Shown here: one piece after another, positions 1 through 6,914 of the stretch
Layout of the letters: every line of letters starts with the position of its first letter
Numbering within the stretch: the first letter of the stretch is position 1
Origin: Phycisphaerales bacterium
Lineage (GTDB): Bacteria; Planctomycetota; Phycisphaerae; Sedimentisphaerales; Anaerohalosphaeraceae
DNA: 11,119 nucleotides
Direction: 5' to 3'
Assembly (NCBI GenBank): GCA_003152975.1
Contig: PMBP01000189.1
Coordinates: forward strand, 1-11,119
Position numbers and translations under genes: made by a program
Notes under the pieces: model-generated
What the model was told of the DNA's origin: nothing
The model's input: only the letters and a program-made list of their open reading frames with translations
Database searches by the model: none

Positions 1-225
1 GGCATCGCCTGGCTCGACACCGGCACGCCCGAGTCGATGCTGCAGGCCTGTACCTTCGTGCAGACCGTTCAGCAGCGGCAGGGCCTGATGATCGCCTGCC
101 CGGAGGAAATCGCATTTCGCATGGGGTGGATCGACGCCCTGCAACTGGCCAAGCTGGCCGAGCCGCTCAAGAAGAATCAGTATGGTCAGTACCTGCTCCA
201 GATTGTGGAAGGGGGGCCCCAATGA
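1..225 (+). CDS. rfbA: Glucose-1-phosphate thymidylyltransferase RfbA/RmlA, C-terminal part (5' truncated by window)
   Basis: RfbA joins glucose-1-phosphate to dTTP, giving dTDP-glucose, the first step of dTDP-deoxysugar synthesis in the cytoplasm. Only the last 74 residues are present, reading from base 1 with no start codon; the family is usually about 290 residues. The tail matches the RmlA C-terminus closely: [11 protein letters not shown], then [20 protein letters not shown], then [15 protein letters not shown]. The conserved W-x-D-T-G-T block belongs to the sugar-binding part of the nucleotidyltransferase domain. The stop TGA (223-225) overlaps the ATG of rfbC. The catalytic N-terminal half lies outside the window, so its integrity cannot be judged. 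Identification is secure from the tail and from the rfbCDB genes that follow. Confidence 0.95.
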   Translation, partial: GIAWLDTGTPESMLQACTFVQTVQQRQGLMIACPEEIAFRMGWIDALQLAKLAEPLKKNQYGQYLLQIVEGGPQ

Positions 226-785
226 ATGTGATTGCCACGGCGATTCCCGGCGTGATTGTGCTGGAGCCGAAGGTCTTCGGCGACGATCGCGGGTATTTTC
301 TGGAGACCTGGAGCCGCCAGAAGTATGAGGCGGCCGGAGTGCCGGCGACCTTCGTACAGGACAATGTTTCGTTTTCCCGTAAGGGTGTTTTGCGCGGGCT
401 GCATTATCAGAACCCGCAGGCCCAGGGCAAACTTGTGCAGGTCATGTCCGGTGAGGTCTTTGATGTGGCCGTCGATATCCGCGTCGGTTCGCCAACCTTC
501 GGCAAATCGGTCGGCGAAATCTTGTCGGAAAAGAATCATCGGCAGATGTACATCCCCCCGGGATTGGCCCACGGTTTCTGCGTGCTGAGCGAAACGGTTT
601 TGTTCGCCTACAAATGTACGGACACCTACAATGCCGCCGCCGAAGGTGGGATCTGCTGGAATGATCCGGACCTGGGCATCGATTGGCCGACCCGCCAACT
701 GGTCCTGTCTCCGAAGGATGAGAAATATCCTCGGCTTCGGGAAGTTCCGAAGGATCGCTTGCCCGTTTTCGGAGCCGGACGATGA
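222..785 (+). CDS. rfbC: dTDP-4-dehydrorhamnose 3,5-epimerase RfbC/RmlC
   Basis: RfbC epimerises C3 and C5 of dTDP-4-keto-6-deoxy-D-glucose to give dTDP-4-keto-L-rhamnose. The 187-residue length is normal for this cupin-fold enzyme. Visible signatures are [12 protein letters not shown] (about 19-30), [18 protein letters not shown] (46-63) with the family's catalytic His at 61, then [20 protein letters not shown] (68-87), IPPGLAHGF (111-119) and the conserved Tyr near 130. The [11 protein letters not shown] block (146-156) is typical of the substrate-binding end. The ATG at 222 is chosen over an in-frame ATG at 126, because 126 would lie deep inside rfbA and the family begins near this MNVI sequence. 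A purine-rich GGAAGGGGGG (207-216) sits just upstream. It is translationally coupled to rfbA and rfbD by ATGA overlaps. Confidence 0.96.
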   Translation: MNVIATAIPGVIVLEPKVFGDDRGYFLETWSRQKYEAAGVPATFVQDNVSFSRKGVLRGLHYQNPQAQGKLVQVMSGEVFDVAVDIRVGSPTFGKSVGEILSEKNHRQMYIPPGLAHGFCVLSETVLFAYKCTDTYNAAAEGGICWNDPDLGIDWPTRQLVLSPKDEKYPRLREVPKDRLPVFGAGR

Positions 786-1630
786 AGGGACCGATTGCGA
801 TTCTCGGCGCCCGTGGGATGCTCGGTACCGATCTGGCCGCGCAATGTGCAAAGGCGGGATTGGCGACGGTCGTGTTCGACCTTCCGGAGTTTGACATCAC
901 CAAGGTCGACGCTATTCGCCGCGCGATCGGTGGCGCATCGGCCGTGGTCAACTGTGCGGCCTATACAAATGTGGAAAAGGCCGAAGCAGAGCCCGAACTG
1001 GCCGCGAAGATCAACGCCGAAGCGGTCGGTCTATTGGGCGAACTGGCCAAACAGGCCGGCGTTGCGGTTTTGCATATCAGTACCGATTTTGTCTTTGACG
1101 GCCGCCTCGATCGTCCGTATGCCGAGACCGATCCGGCCAATCCGGTCAGTGCCTATGGCCGGACGAAATATCAGGGCGAACTGGCCCTGGCCCAAAGTGG
1201 TTGCCGCCATTGCATCATTCGCGTCCAGTGGACTTATGGCCGGGCGGGAGTAAATTTCGTCCGCAAGATCCTCGACGCCGCCCGATCCGGAAAACCGATG
1301 AAGGTCGTCAGCGACCAGGTCGGCTCGCCCACGGCGACGGCGGAAGCCGCTAAGGCGGTCGTCGCGATGCTACAATTACCGTCGGGCCTTCCGCAAGGCC
1401 TGTATCATTTCGCCGCGGCCGGATTCGTCAGTCGGTTCGACATGGCGCGGCATATCGTCGAGCGTTTGCAGCTTTCGGTTGTGCCGCAGCCGTGCAAGAC
1501 CAGCGATTTTGTCACCGCGGCCCAGCGGCCGCTGAACAGTTGTTTTGATTGCCGAAAGATCGCCCGCGTGCTGCCCGAGCCGATCGCCGAGTGGCAGGGG
1601 CCGTTGAACGCCTATCTGGAGTCGCTATGA
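782..1630 (+). CDS. rfbD: dTDP-4-dehydrorhamnose reductase RfbD/RmlD
   Basis: RfbD reduces dTDP-4-keto-L-rhamnose with NAD(P)H, the last step to dTDP-L-rhamnose. The 282-residue protein is an extended short-chain dehydrogenase. It shows the Rossmann motif GARGMLG (9-15), CAAYTNVEKAE (58-68), STDFVFDG (100-107) with the conserved Ser/Thr, and the catalytic Y125-x3-K129 in SAYGRTKYQGE. The block RVQWTYG replaces the commoner R-T-x-W-x-Y-G and is a mild variation. The C-terminal half has the VSDQVGSPT substrate-domain signature. The ATG at 782 overlaps the rfbC stop, and a GGAG (771-774) lies seven bases upstream. The stop overlaps the rfbB start, so the two are probably coupled. Confidence 0.95.
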   Translation: MKGPIAILGARGMLGTDLAAQCAKAGLATVVFDLPEFDITKVDAIRRAIGGASAVVNCAAYTNVEKAEAEPELAAKINAEAVGLLGELAKQAGVAVLHISTDFVFDGRLDRPYAETDPANPVSAYGRTKYQGELALAQSGCRHCIIRVQWTYGRAGVNFVRKILDAARSGKPMKVVSDQVGSPTATAEAAKAVVAMLQLPSGLPQGLYHFAAAGFVSRFDMARHIVERLQLSVVPQPCKTSDFVTAAQRPLNSCFDCRKIARVLPEPIAEWQGPLNAYLESL

Positions 1631-2637
1631 AGATCCTGGTAACCGGCGGTGCCGGATTCATCGGCAGCAATTTTGTGCGAATGGTTCTTTCGGAGCACAA
1701 GGATATCCATGTTGTCAATATCGACAAGCTGACCTATGCGGGCAACCTTGAAAACCTCCAGGGCTTTCTGGAGCATCCCAATCACCGCTTTGTCCGCGGC
1801 GATATTTGCGACGGCTCGCTGATCGCGCGGCTGATCGACGAACACAAATTCGACGCGATCGTCAATTTCGCGGCCGAAAGCCATGTAGATCGTTCGCTGG
1901 TGGACGCCGATGTGTTCATCGAGACCAATGTCAAAGGAACGCTGACGCTGCTGAAGGCCGCGCTGGACAAAAAGGTCCCGCGGTTCATTCAGGTCTCCAC
2001 CGACGAGGTCTATGGCTCGCTGGGCCCGCAGGGCCTGTTCACCGAGCTCTCGCCGATCCAGCCGAACTCGCCGTATTCGGCAAGTAAAGCGTCGTCCGAC
2101 CATTTGGTGCGGGCGTTCGGCCACAGCTTCGGCCTCAATACCAACATCACCCGCTGCTCGAACAATTACGGCGAATACCAGTTCCCCGAAAAGATGATCC
2201 CGCTGATGATCCACAATGCCCTCAACGACAAGCCCCTGCCCGTCTATGGCGACGGCCTGTATGTCCGCGACTGGCTGTATGTCTATGACCACTGCACGGC
2301 CATCTGGAAGGTTCTGACGGCGGGGCGGCCCGGCGAGGTGTACAACATCGGCGGCAACAACGAAAAGACCAACCTCGAAGTGGTCGGGTTGATCCTGGAC
2401 CGGCTCAAAAAGCCCAAGACCCTGATCCGTCATGTGACCGACCGTCCCGGCCACGACCGCCGTTACGCGATCGATTCCGGCAAGACCATGCGGGAACTGG
2501 GCTGGAAGCCCTCGGTGACCTTCGAGCAGGGAATTCTCAAGACCATCGATTGGTATCTGGCCAACGCGGCTTGGCTCAACCATGTCGTGTCCGGTCAGTA
2601 TCAGAGTTACTATCAGAGCATGTACGCCAATCGCTGA
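1627..2637 (+). CDS. rfbB: dTDP-glucose 4,6-dehydratase RfbB/RmlB
   Basis: RfbB converts dTDP-glucose to dTDP-4-keto-6-deoxy-D-glucose, the branch-point intermediate for both sugar pathways in this window. The 336-residue extended SDR has the NAD-binding GGAGFIG (7-13), NFAAESHVDRS (80-90), the catalytic T-D-E in STDEVYG (124-130), and Y150-x3-K154 in SPYSASKASSDH. YVRDWLYVYDHC and the later RPGHDRRYAID block are classic RmlB signatures. The ATG at 1627 is chosen over an upstream in-frame ATG at 1549, because the Rossmann strand MKILVTGG starts there. It also has GGAG at 1618-1621 and overlaps the rfbD stop. This is the last gene of the tightly overlapping rfbACDB block; a 51-base gap follows. 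Confidence 0.97.
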   Translation: MKILVTGGAGFIGSNFVRMVLSEHKDIHVVNIDKLTYAGNLENLQGFLEHPNHRFVRGDICDGSLIARLIDEHKFDAIVNFAAESHVDRSLVDADVFIETNVKGTLTLLKAALDKKVPRFIQVSTDEVYGSLGPQGLFTELSPIQPNSPYSASKASSDHLVRAFGHSFGLNTNITRCSNNYGEYQFPEKMIPLMIHNALNDKPLPVYGDGLYVRDWLYVYDHCTAIWKVLTAGRPGEVYNIGGNNEKTNLEVVGLILDRLKKPKTLIRHVTDRPGHDRRYAIDSGKTMRELGWKPSVTFEQGILKTIDWYLANAAWLNHVVSGQYQSYYQSMYANR

Positions 2638-2678
2638 TCGGCGGCGTTTATTTGCCGGCAGGGTCGCGGTTGGATTTT

Positions 2679-2688
2679 GGAGCAAGGA
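2679..2688 (+). promoter_or_regulatory. Ribosome binding site deciding the ABC exporter start
   Basis: The sequence GGAGCAAGGA lies directly before the ATG at 2689, with GGAG (2679-2682) six bases upstream. This supports the ATG over an in-frame TTG at 2677, which would place the Shine-Dalgarno sequence inside the coding region. The whole spacer between rfbB and this gene (2638-2688) shows no convincing terminator hairpin or promoter. Confidence 0.6.
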
Positions 2689-4908
2689 ATGCGCAAAGAA
2701 GCGAAAGTATTCTGGAGAATTTTCAAATTTATTTGGCCGCAGTGGCCGCAACTGATCGGGGTTGTGGGGGCGGCCCTGCTGATCGCGATTCTGTTCGGCC
2801 TGAGCTTTATGACGGTCCTGCCGTTGTTGAAGGTCATGATGAGCGAGGAGGGCCTGCACGGATGGGTCGATCGCAAGTCCAGCAACCTGCGGTACGGCAT
2901 GGATTTCTATGTGCCCGATCGATCGGACCTGCTTGGCCAGCAGGATATGATCTATTATCTGCGGGTTACGCGGGTCGATGAGGATTCGGTTGCGGCCCGA
3001 TCGGGCGTTCATCTCGAGGACCGGATCGTGCAGGTTGGTTCCCCCGACAGTTCGGGGCGAATGGGCTCTCCGGTGATGCTGGAGCGGCTGGCCCTGGCGG
3101 CCGACGGGACCGTGATTCCGATGGCGATCCAGAGGCCGTCGAGCGGTGGCGGGATTCAAACGGTTCCGTTGGCCTTGGCGAGTCTGCCCAAGCCGGACGA
3201 GGTCCGAGCCGATCAAATGCGATGGTTCAAGCGGGTTCAGTGGCTGGGCCGATGGAATATGGTTCGATTCTCGCAATGGGCCGTCGGCCACCTGCCGCGA
3301 AACGAGCCGCTGGGCAACAAGGCCCGCTCCGTCAAGTTCATCATTATGGCGATGATGATCGTGACATCTATTCGATGTATCGCAACTTTCACGCAGAGGT
3401 ACCTGGCGGAAAAGGTCGTCCAGACAACGATCGCCCAACTGCGACGCGAGATTTTTTCCCATGTGATGATCATGCCGGTCGGATTCTTCTCCCGTACCGA
3501 GAAGGGCACCAGCGATACCGTCAGCCGGATTCTGGGCGACACGGCCTCGGCCGGAAAAGGCGTCAAGATCCTGCTGGGCAATGCCCTCCGCGAGCCGCTC
3601 AAGGCGATGGTCGGCGTTACGGCCGCGATGCTGATCGACTGGAAGTTGACCTTGATCTTCATCGCCGCCGCGCCGCCGACGGTGGGGCTGATGAGCTTAC
3701 TCGGCAAAAAGATCCGGAAGGCCTCCAAGCAGGCACTGATGAGTTCGGCTCGTATGCTCGGCAAATTGGAGGGATCGGTCAGCGCCCTGCGGGTGGTCAA
3801 GGTCTATAACCAGCAGGGCCACGAGGTCGCCGCTTTCGACGGAATCAACCGCAGTTTTCTTCGCCGCATCATGCGGATTGAGAAGGTCGATGCGGCAACC
3901 GGCCCGCTGATGGAATTCTTCGGGATGATCGCCGGGTCCGCGGCACTGCTGGTCGGGGCGCAATGGGTCTGCGGTCCCAATCCCAGCATGCAGGCCAGCG
4001 AGTTCTTTACGCTGCTGCTCCTGCTGGGGACCTCGGCCGAATCCGTCCGCAAGGTCAGCGATGTCTGGAACCGCGTGCAGGAGGCCAACGCCGCCTGCGA
4101 ACGGGTCTATGAAGTCATCGACGCGGCGCCGGAAAAGGAAAAGCCCAATGCCTCCGTTCTTTCCGTGCCCAGAAAGACCATCGAGTTTCGGGATGTTTCG
4201 TTTGTCTATCCGGATACGGATAAAACCGTGTTGAACAAGGTAAACCTCACAGTCACGGTCGGCAAGACGGTGGCGGTGGTCGGACCCAACGGGTCGGGCA
4301 AAACGACGCTGATCAATCTGGTCCCGCGATTCTACGATCCCACCGGCGGCGCCGTCCTCATCGACGGAGTCGACATTCAGGATGTGACGCTGTCCAGTCT
4401 CCGCGATCAGATCGCGATGGTCACGCAGACTGTCGTGACCTTCAATGACACGCTGGCGGCCAACATCGCCTACGGCCGCCCCGACGCCACCCGGGAGGAA
4501 ATCATCGAAGCCGCCAAGCGTTCCTACGCCCACGAGTTCATCGCTCCGTTGCCCGACGGTTACGACACCGTCATCGGCGAACACGGTTCGGGGTTCAGCG
4601 GCGGGCAACTGCAGCGGATCGTGATCGCCCGGGCGATCCTCAAGAATCCGGCGATCCTGATCTTCGACGAGGCCATGAGCCAGATCGACGCCGACAGCGA
4701 ATCCAAGATCCAGAAGGCCCTGGCTGGCCTGATCAATGACCGAACCTGTTTTATCATTGCCCATCGCTTTAGCACGGTGATCAATGCCGACCGGATTGTG
4801 GTCATGGACAACGGCCAGATCATCGCGCAGGGCCGTCACGACGAATTGACCAAAACCTGTAAGCTCTATCAGAATCTCTACGAAACCCAGTTGCTGGTCG
4901 TCGACTGA
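2689..4908 (+). CDS. MsbA/PglK-like ABC exporter (fused membrane and ATPase domains) with a PDZ-like insert
   Basis: This is a half-transporter of 739 residues, expected to dimerise in the inner membrane and flip a lipid-linked substrate using ATP. Family members are usually about 580-600 residues. TM1 is at about 22-44. A long insert (about 48-213) with a PDZ-like part (about 85-164) follows, then TM2 (about 215-235) and the remaining spans to about 450. The ATPase domain has Walker A GPNGSGKTT (532-540), signature FSGGQLQR (636-643), Walker B ILIFDEA (656-662), a D-loop reading SQID instead of the usual SALD, and the H-loop His692 in IIAHRFST. All catalytic residues are present. Placed between the dTDP-sugar genes and glycosyltransferases, it is a candidate flippase for the lipid-linked glycan. 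A lipid A/MsbA role or another exported lipid remains possible. Confidence 0.88.
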   Translation: MRKEAKVFWRIFKFIWPQWPQLIGVVGAALLIAILFGLSFMTVLPLLKVMMSEEGLHGWVDRKSSNLRYGMDFYVPDRSDLLGQQDMIYYLRVTRVDEDSVAARSGVHLEDRIVQVGSPDSSGRMGSPVMLERLALAADGTVIPMAIQRPSSGGGIQTVPLALASLPKPDEVRADQMRWFKRVQWLGRWNMVRFSQWAVGHLPRNEPLGNKARSVKFIIMAMMIVTSIRCIATFTQRYLAEKVVQTTIAQLRREIFSHVMIMPVGFFSRTEKGTSDTVSRILGDTASAGKGVKILLGNALREPLKAMVGVTAAMLIDWKLTLIFIAAAPPTVGLMSLLGKKIRKASKQALMSSARMLGKLEGSVSALRVVKVYNQQGHEVAAFDGINRSFLRRIMRIEKVDAATGPLMEFFGMIAGSAALLVGAQWVCGPNPSMQASEFFTLLLLLGTSAESVRKVSDVWNRVQEANAACERVYEVIDAAPEKEKPNASVLSVPRKTIEFRDVSFVYPDTDKTVLNKVNLTVTVGKTVAVVGPNGSGKTTLINLVPRFYDPTGGAVLIDGVDIQDVTLSSLRDQIAMVTQTVVTFNDTLAANIAYGRPDATREEIIEAAKRSYAHEFIAPLPDGYDTVIGEHGSGFSGGQLQRIVIARAILKNPAILIFDEAMSQIDADSESKIQKALAGLINDRTCFIIAHRFSTVINADRIVVMDNGQIIAQGRHDELTKTCKLYQNLYETQLLVVD
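2833..3327 (+). other. Extracytoplasmic insert with PDZ-like segment in the ABC exporter (residues about 49-213)
   Basis: This part of the exporter gene encodes a segment absent from ordinary MsbA/PglK proteins. Residues 85-117 (YYLRVTRVDEDSVAARSG, then DRIVQVG) read like the start of a PDZ domain: a strand, an 'A-A-x-x-G' turn and the 'D-x-I-x-x-x-G' strand. A run ending in IPMAIQRPSSG (143-153) resembles the last PDZ strands. After it, residues 172-202 form a Trp- and Arg-rich stretch (W179, W185, W189, W197), likely an amphipathic, membrane-interface helix. In this exporter type the loop between TM1 and TM2 faces away from the cytoplasm. The PDZ assignment is by eye. Confidence 0.6.
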
Positions 4909-4931
4909 GCGGACGATCGGGCGCGACCGCC

Positions 4932-5738
4932 ATGGCCGAACTACCCAACAAAGCGACGATCTGCGTGGTGAATTACCGAACGCTGGACTTCACCCGCCTG
5001 TGCCTGCGCAGCATCCGCAAATTCACGCAGGAGCCCTGCGAGGTCATCGTCGTCGATAACGATTCGCGGGACGCCTCTGTCGAATACCTGCGGGGCCTGC
5101 CGTGGATCCGCCTGATCGAGCGACGAAATGCCAACGACGCCAGCGGCGGCGACGCCCACGGGGCCGCCCTGGACCGGGCGCTGGCCGAATGCCGGACGGA
5201 ATACTTTGTGTCATTGCACTCCGACAGCTTTCTCCGCCGTCCGGGCTGGCTCGGCGATCTGATCGGCTATTTCAGTTCGCAGACGGCCTGCGTCGGTTCC
5301 GGCAAGCTGGAGCTTCGGCCCCTCTGGCAGCAGCGGCTCCACGACGCCTTCGATTTCCGCATGCACCTTCGCCGCCTCCTGCGAACGCCCGATCCGGTGG
5401 GCAAGTACCGCTACTACAACCGCACGATCTGCTGCCTGTACCGAACGGAGATCCTTCATCGGGAAAAGTTATCATTCCTGATGGACCGCGACAAGGGCCT
5501 CACGGCCGGCAAGCAGTTGTATTTCGAACTGATCGATCGCGGTTATCCGACGGTGGAACTATCGCCGTCGGTGATGGCCCGCTATGTCATCCACCTGACC
5601 CACGCGACCGAGCCGGTGGTGGTCAAGGACAGTACGAAGCGTCAAAAGACGGTCCGAAAAATCCAATGGCGGATCGACCGCGTGATGAACGAGCCGTGGG
5701 TAAGAGATATTCTTCAAGACGATTCGCTGGATCGCTGA
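4932..5738 (+). CDS. Family 2 (GT-A type) glycosyltransferase
   Basis: A 268-residue cytoplasmic or membrane-associated glycosyltransferase, expected to add one sugar to the growing lipid-linked repeat. The N-terminal GT-A nucleotide-binding half is clear: ATICVVNYRTLDFTRLCLRSI (from residue 8), then VIVVDNDSRDASVEYL (from 38). The metal-binding position, usually D-x-D, reads HSDS (96-99), leaving a single Asp at 98. The C-terminal part contains RYYNRTICCLYRTEIL and a basic, lysine-rich region before the end. No hydrophobic span is visible. The ATG at 4932 follows the exporter stop by 23 bases and has no obvious Shine-Dalgarno sequence, so translation may depend on reinitiation. The sugar donor and acceptor cannot be read from the sequence. 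Confidence 0.82.
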   Translation: MAELPNKATICVVNYRTLDFTRLCLRSIRKFTQEPCEVIVVDNDSRDASVEYLRGLPWIRLIERRNANDASGGDAHGAALDRALAECRTEYFVSLHSDSFLRRPGWLGDLIGYFSSQTACVGSGKLELRPLWQQRLHDAFDFRMHLRRLLRTPDPVGKYRYYNRTICCLYRTEILHREKLSFLMDRDKGLTAGKQLYFELIDRGYPTVELSPSVMARYVIHLTHATEPVVVKDSTKRQKTVRKIQWRIDRVMNEPWVRDILQDDSLDR

Positions 5739-5739
5739 C

Positions 5740-6912
5740 ATGGACACGCAACGGATCACGGTTGGATTGCTGTGGGGCAAGTACGCCGGGCCGATAACGA
5801 CGGTCAACGACCTGGCCCTGGCCCTGGATCCGGCGCGGTTTCGAATCGTCTTTCTCTTTCTCAGCGACGACGGCGGCTGTGACAATCATCTGGCCCGACT
5901 AGGGCATCCGGTGATTTTCTTATCTTCTATCAAACGGCTCAACGCCTTCCGGCCGTCGCTGCTGATCCGGCTGATTCAAGCCATTCGCCGCGAGAAGATC
6001 GACATCCTGCACTGTCACGCCCACAAGCCGACATTCTACGGGATACTGGCCGGTTGGCTGTGTCCGCGGCTTGCCGTTCTCGGCCATGTCCATGGCCTCA
6101 ATCGCAGCGCTGGCCTCAATCGCAAGCTGACCAACTGGCTTTTGTTCCACCGGATCAACCGGCTTGTGCCCGTGGCCGATGCCGTCAAAAGGGACATCCT
6201 GGCCGACAACTGGGCCCTGCCGGAATCGAAGGTGACGGTTCTGGAAAACTCCATCGACTATGATCGTTTTGCCGGCGATGCGACCCCGGCCGATCAGGCC
6301 CGTCAAAAAATGAACATTCCGCAGGATGCCTTTGTCTTCGGTGCGGTAGGGCGGCTGGATCCCACCAAGGGGGTTCCATACCTGATCGATGCCTTCGCCC
6401 GTGTTCATCGCGATTTGCCGCAGGCACGGCTTGTGCTGCTGGGCGAGGGCCGGTTCCGGGCGGAATATGAAAAACAGGTTGCCGATCTGGGGCTTGGCGA
6501 CTGTGTCCACTTTCTCGGCCACCAGCCCAATATCCCTCAGTTGCTCCGGGGCCTGGATGTGTTTGTCATGGCCTCCGTCGCCGAAGGCATGCCCCGCGGG
6601 ATTCTCGAAGCGATGGCCTCCGGCGTGCCGTGTGTGGCGACCGGCGTCGGCGGCATCCCCGAGATTCTCGGCGACGGCCGATACGGCCTTCTCGCCCGCC
6701 CGGCCGATCCGGATTCGCTGGCCCAGGCCTTGCTGTCCATGGCTCGGATGCCGATTGACCGGCGATCCGAACTGGCCGCCGCGGCCCGGACCCGCGCGTG
6801 GGATGTCTATTCCCATACGGTGGTCCGTGAAAAGTTGCGAGCGATCTACGAATCGGAATATTCCCGCATCCCCCATCGAGCGGCACCGAATCGTCAGAGC
6901 GAGGGGATCTGA
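5740..6912 (+). CDS. Family 4 (GT-B type) glycosyltransferase
   Basis: A 390-residue retaining-type glycosyltransferase with the two-domain GT-B layout. The N-terminal acceptor domain runs from TVGLLWGKYAGPITTVNDLA through ILHCHAHKPTFYGILAG to VLGHVHGLNRSAG. The C-terminal donor domain begins near GAVGRLDPTKGVPYLIDAF. It contains LVLLGEGRFRAEYE and the E-x7-E motif in EGMPRGILEAMASGVP (E282 and E290), followed by VATGVGGIPEIL. These are standard Glycos_transf_1 features and the length is typical. The ATG lies one base after the preceding stop, so the two are probably coupled. It likely acts at the cytoplasmic face on a lipid-linked acceptor; which sugar it transfers is unknown. Confidence 0.9.
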   Translation: MDTQRITVGLLWGKYAGPITTVNDLALALDPARFRIVFLFLSDDGGCDNHLARLGHPVIFLSSIKRLNAFRPSLLIRLIQAIRREKIDILHCHAHKPTFYGILAGWLCPRLAVLGHVHGLNRSAGLNRKLTNWLLFHRINRLVPVADAVKRDILADNWALPESKVTVLENSIDYDRFAGDATPADQARQKMNIPQDAFVFGAVGRLDPTKGVPYLIDAFARVHRDLPQARLVLLGEGRFRAEYEKQVADLGLGDCVHFLGHQPNIPQLLRGLDVFVMASVAEGMPRGILEAMASGVPCVATGVGGIPEILGDGRYGLLARPADPDSLAQALLSMARMPIDRRSELAAAARTRAWDVYSHTVVREKLRAIYESEYSRIPHRAAPNRQSEGI

Positions 6913-6914
6913 CC

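Noticed and set aside
213..220. Palindrome GGGGCCCC next to the rfbC start
   Set aside because: It has no loop, so it cannot form a useful hairpin on its own, and it is part of a G-rich ribosome-binding region. A regulatory site cannot be supported.
2677..2688. TTG at 2677 as start of the ABC exporter
   Set aside because: It would add only four residues and put the Shine-Dalgarno-like GGAG inside the coding sequence. The ATG at 2689 is better placed.
2638..2688. Possible promoter or terminator between rfbB and the exporter
   Set aside because: I saw no convincing -35/-10 pair and no stem followed by a T-run. The spacer is more simply an in-operon gap.
1612..3462. 616-codon open frame on the minus strand
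   Set aside because: It lies antisense to rfbB and the ABC exporter, which have unmistakable family motifs. Its translation is low-complexity, rich in Arg/His/Gln/Asp, with no recognisable domain. Long antisense frames are expected in GC-rich coding DNA.
3697..4839. 380-codon minus-strand open frame opposite the exporter's ATPase domain
   Set aside because: It mirrors the codon pattern of the real gene and shows no motif or plausible start context. Shorter minus-strand frames at 5920-6876, 6894-7898 and 7874-8947 were rejected for the same reason.
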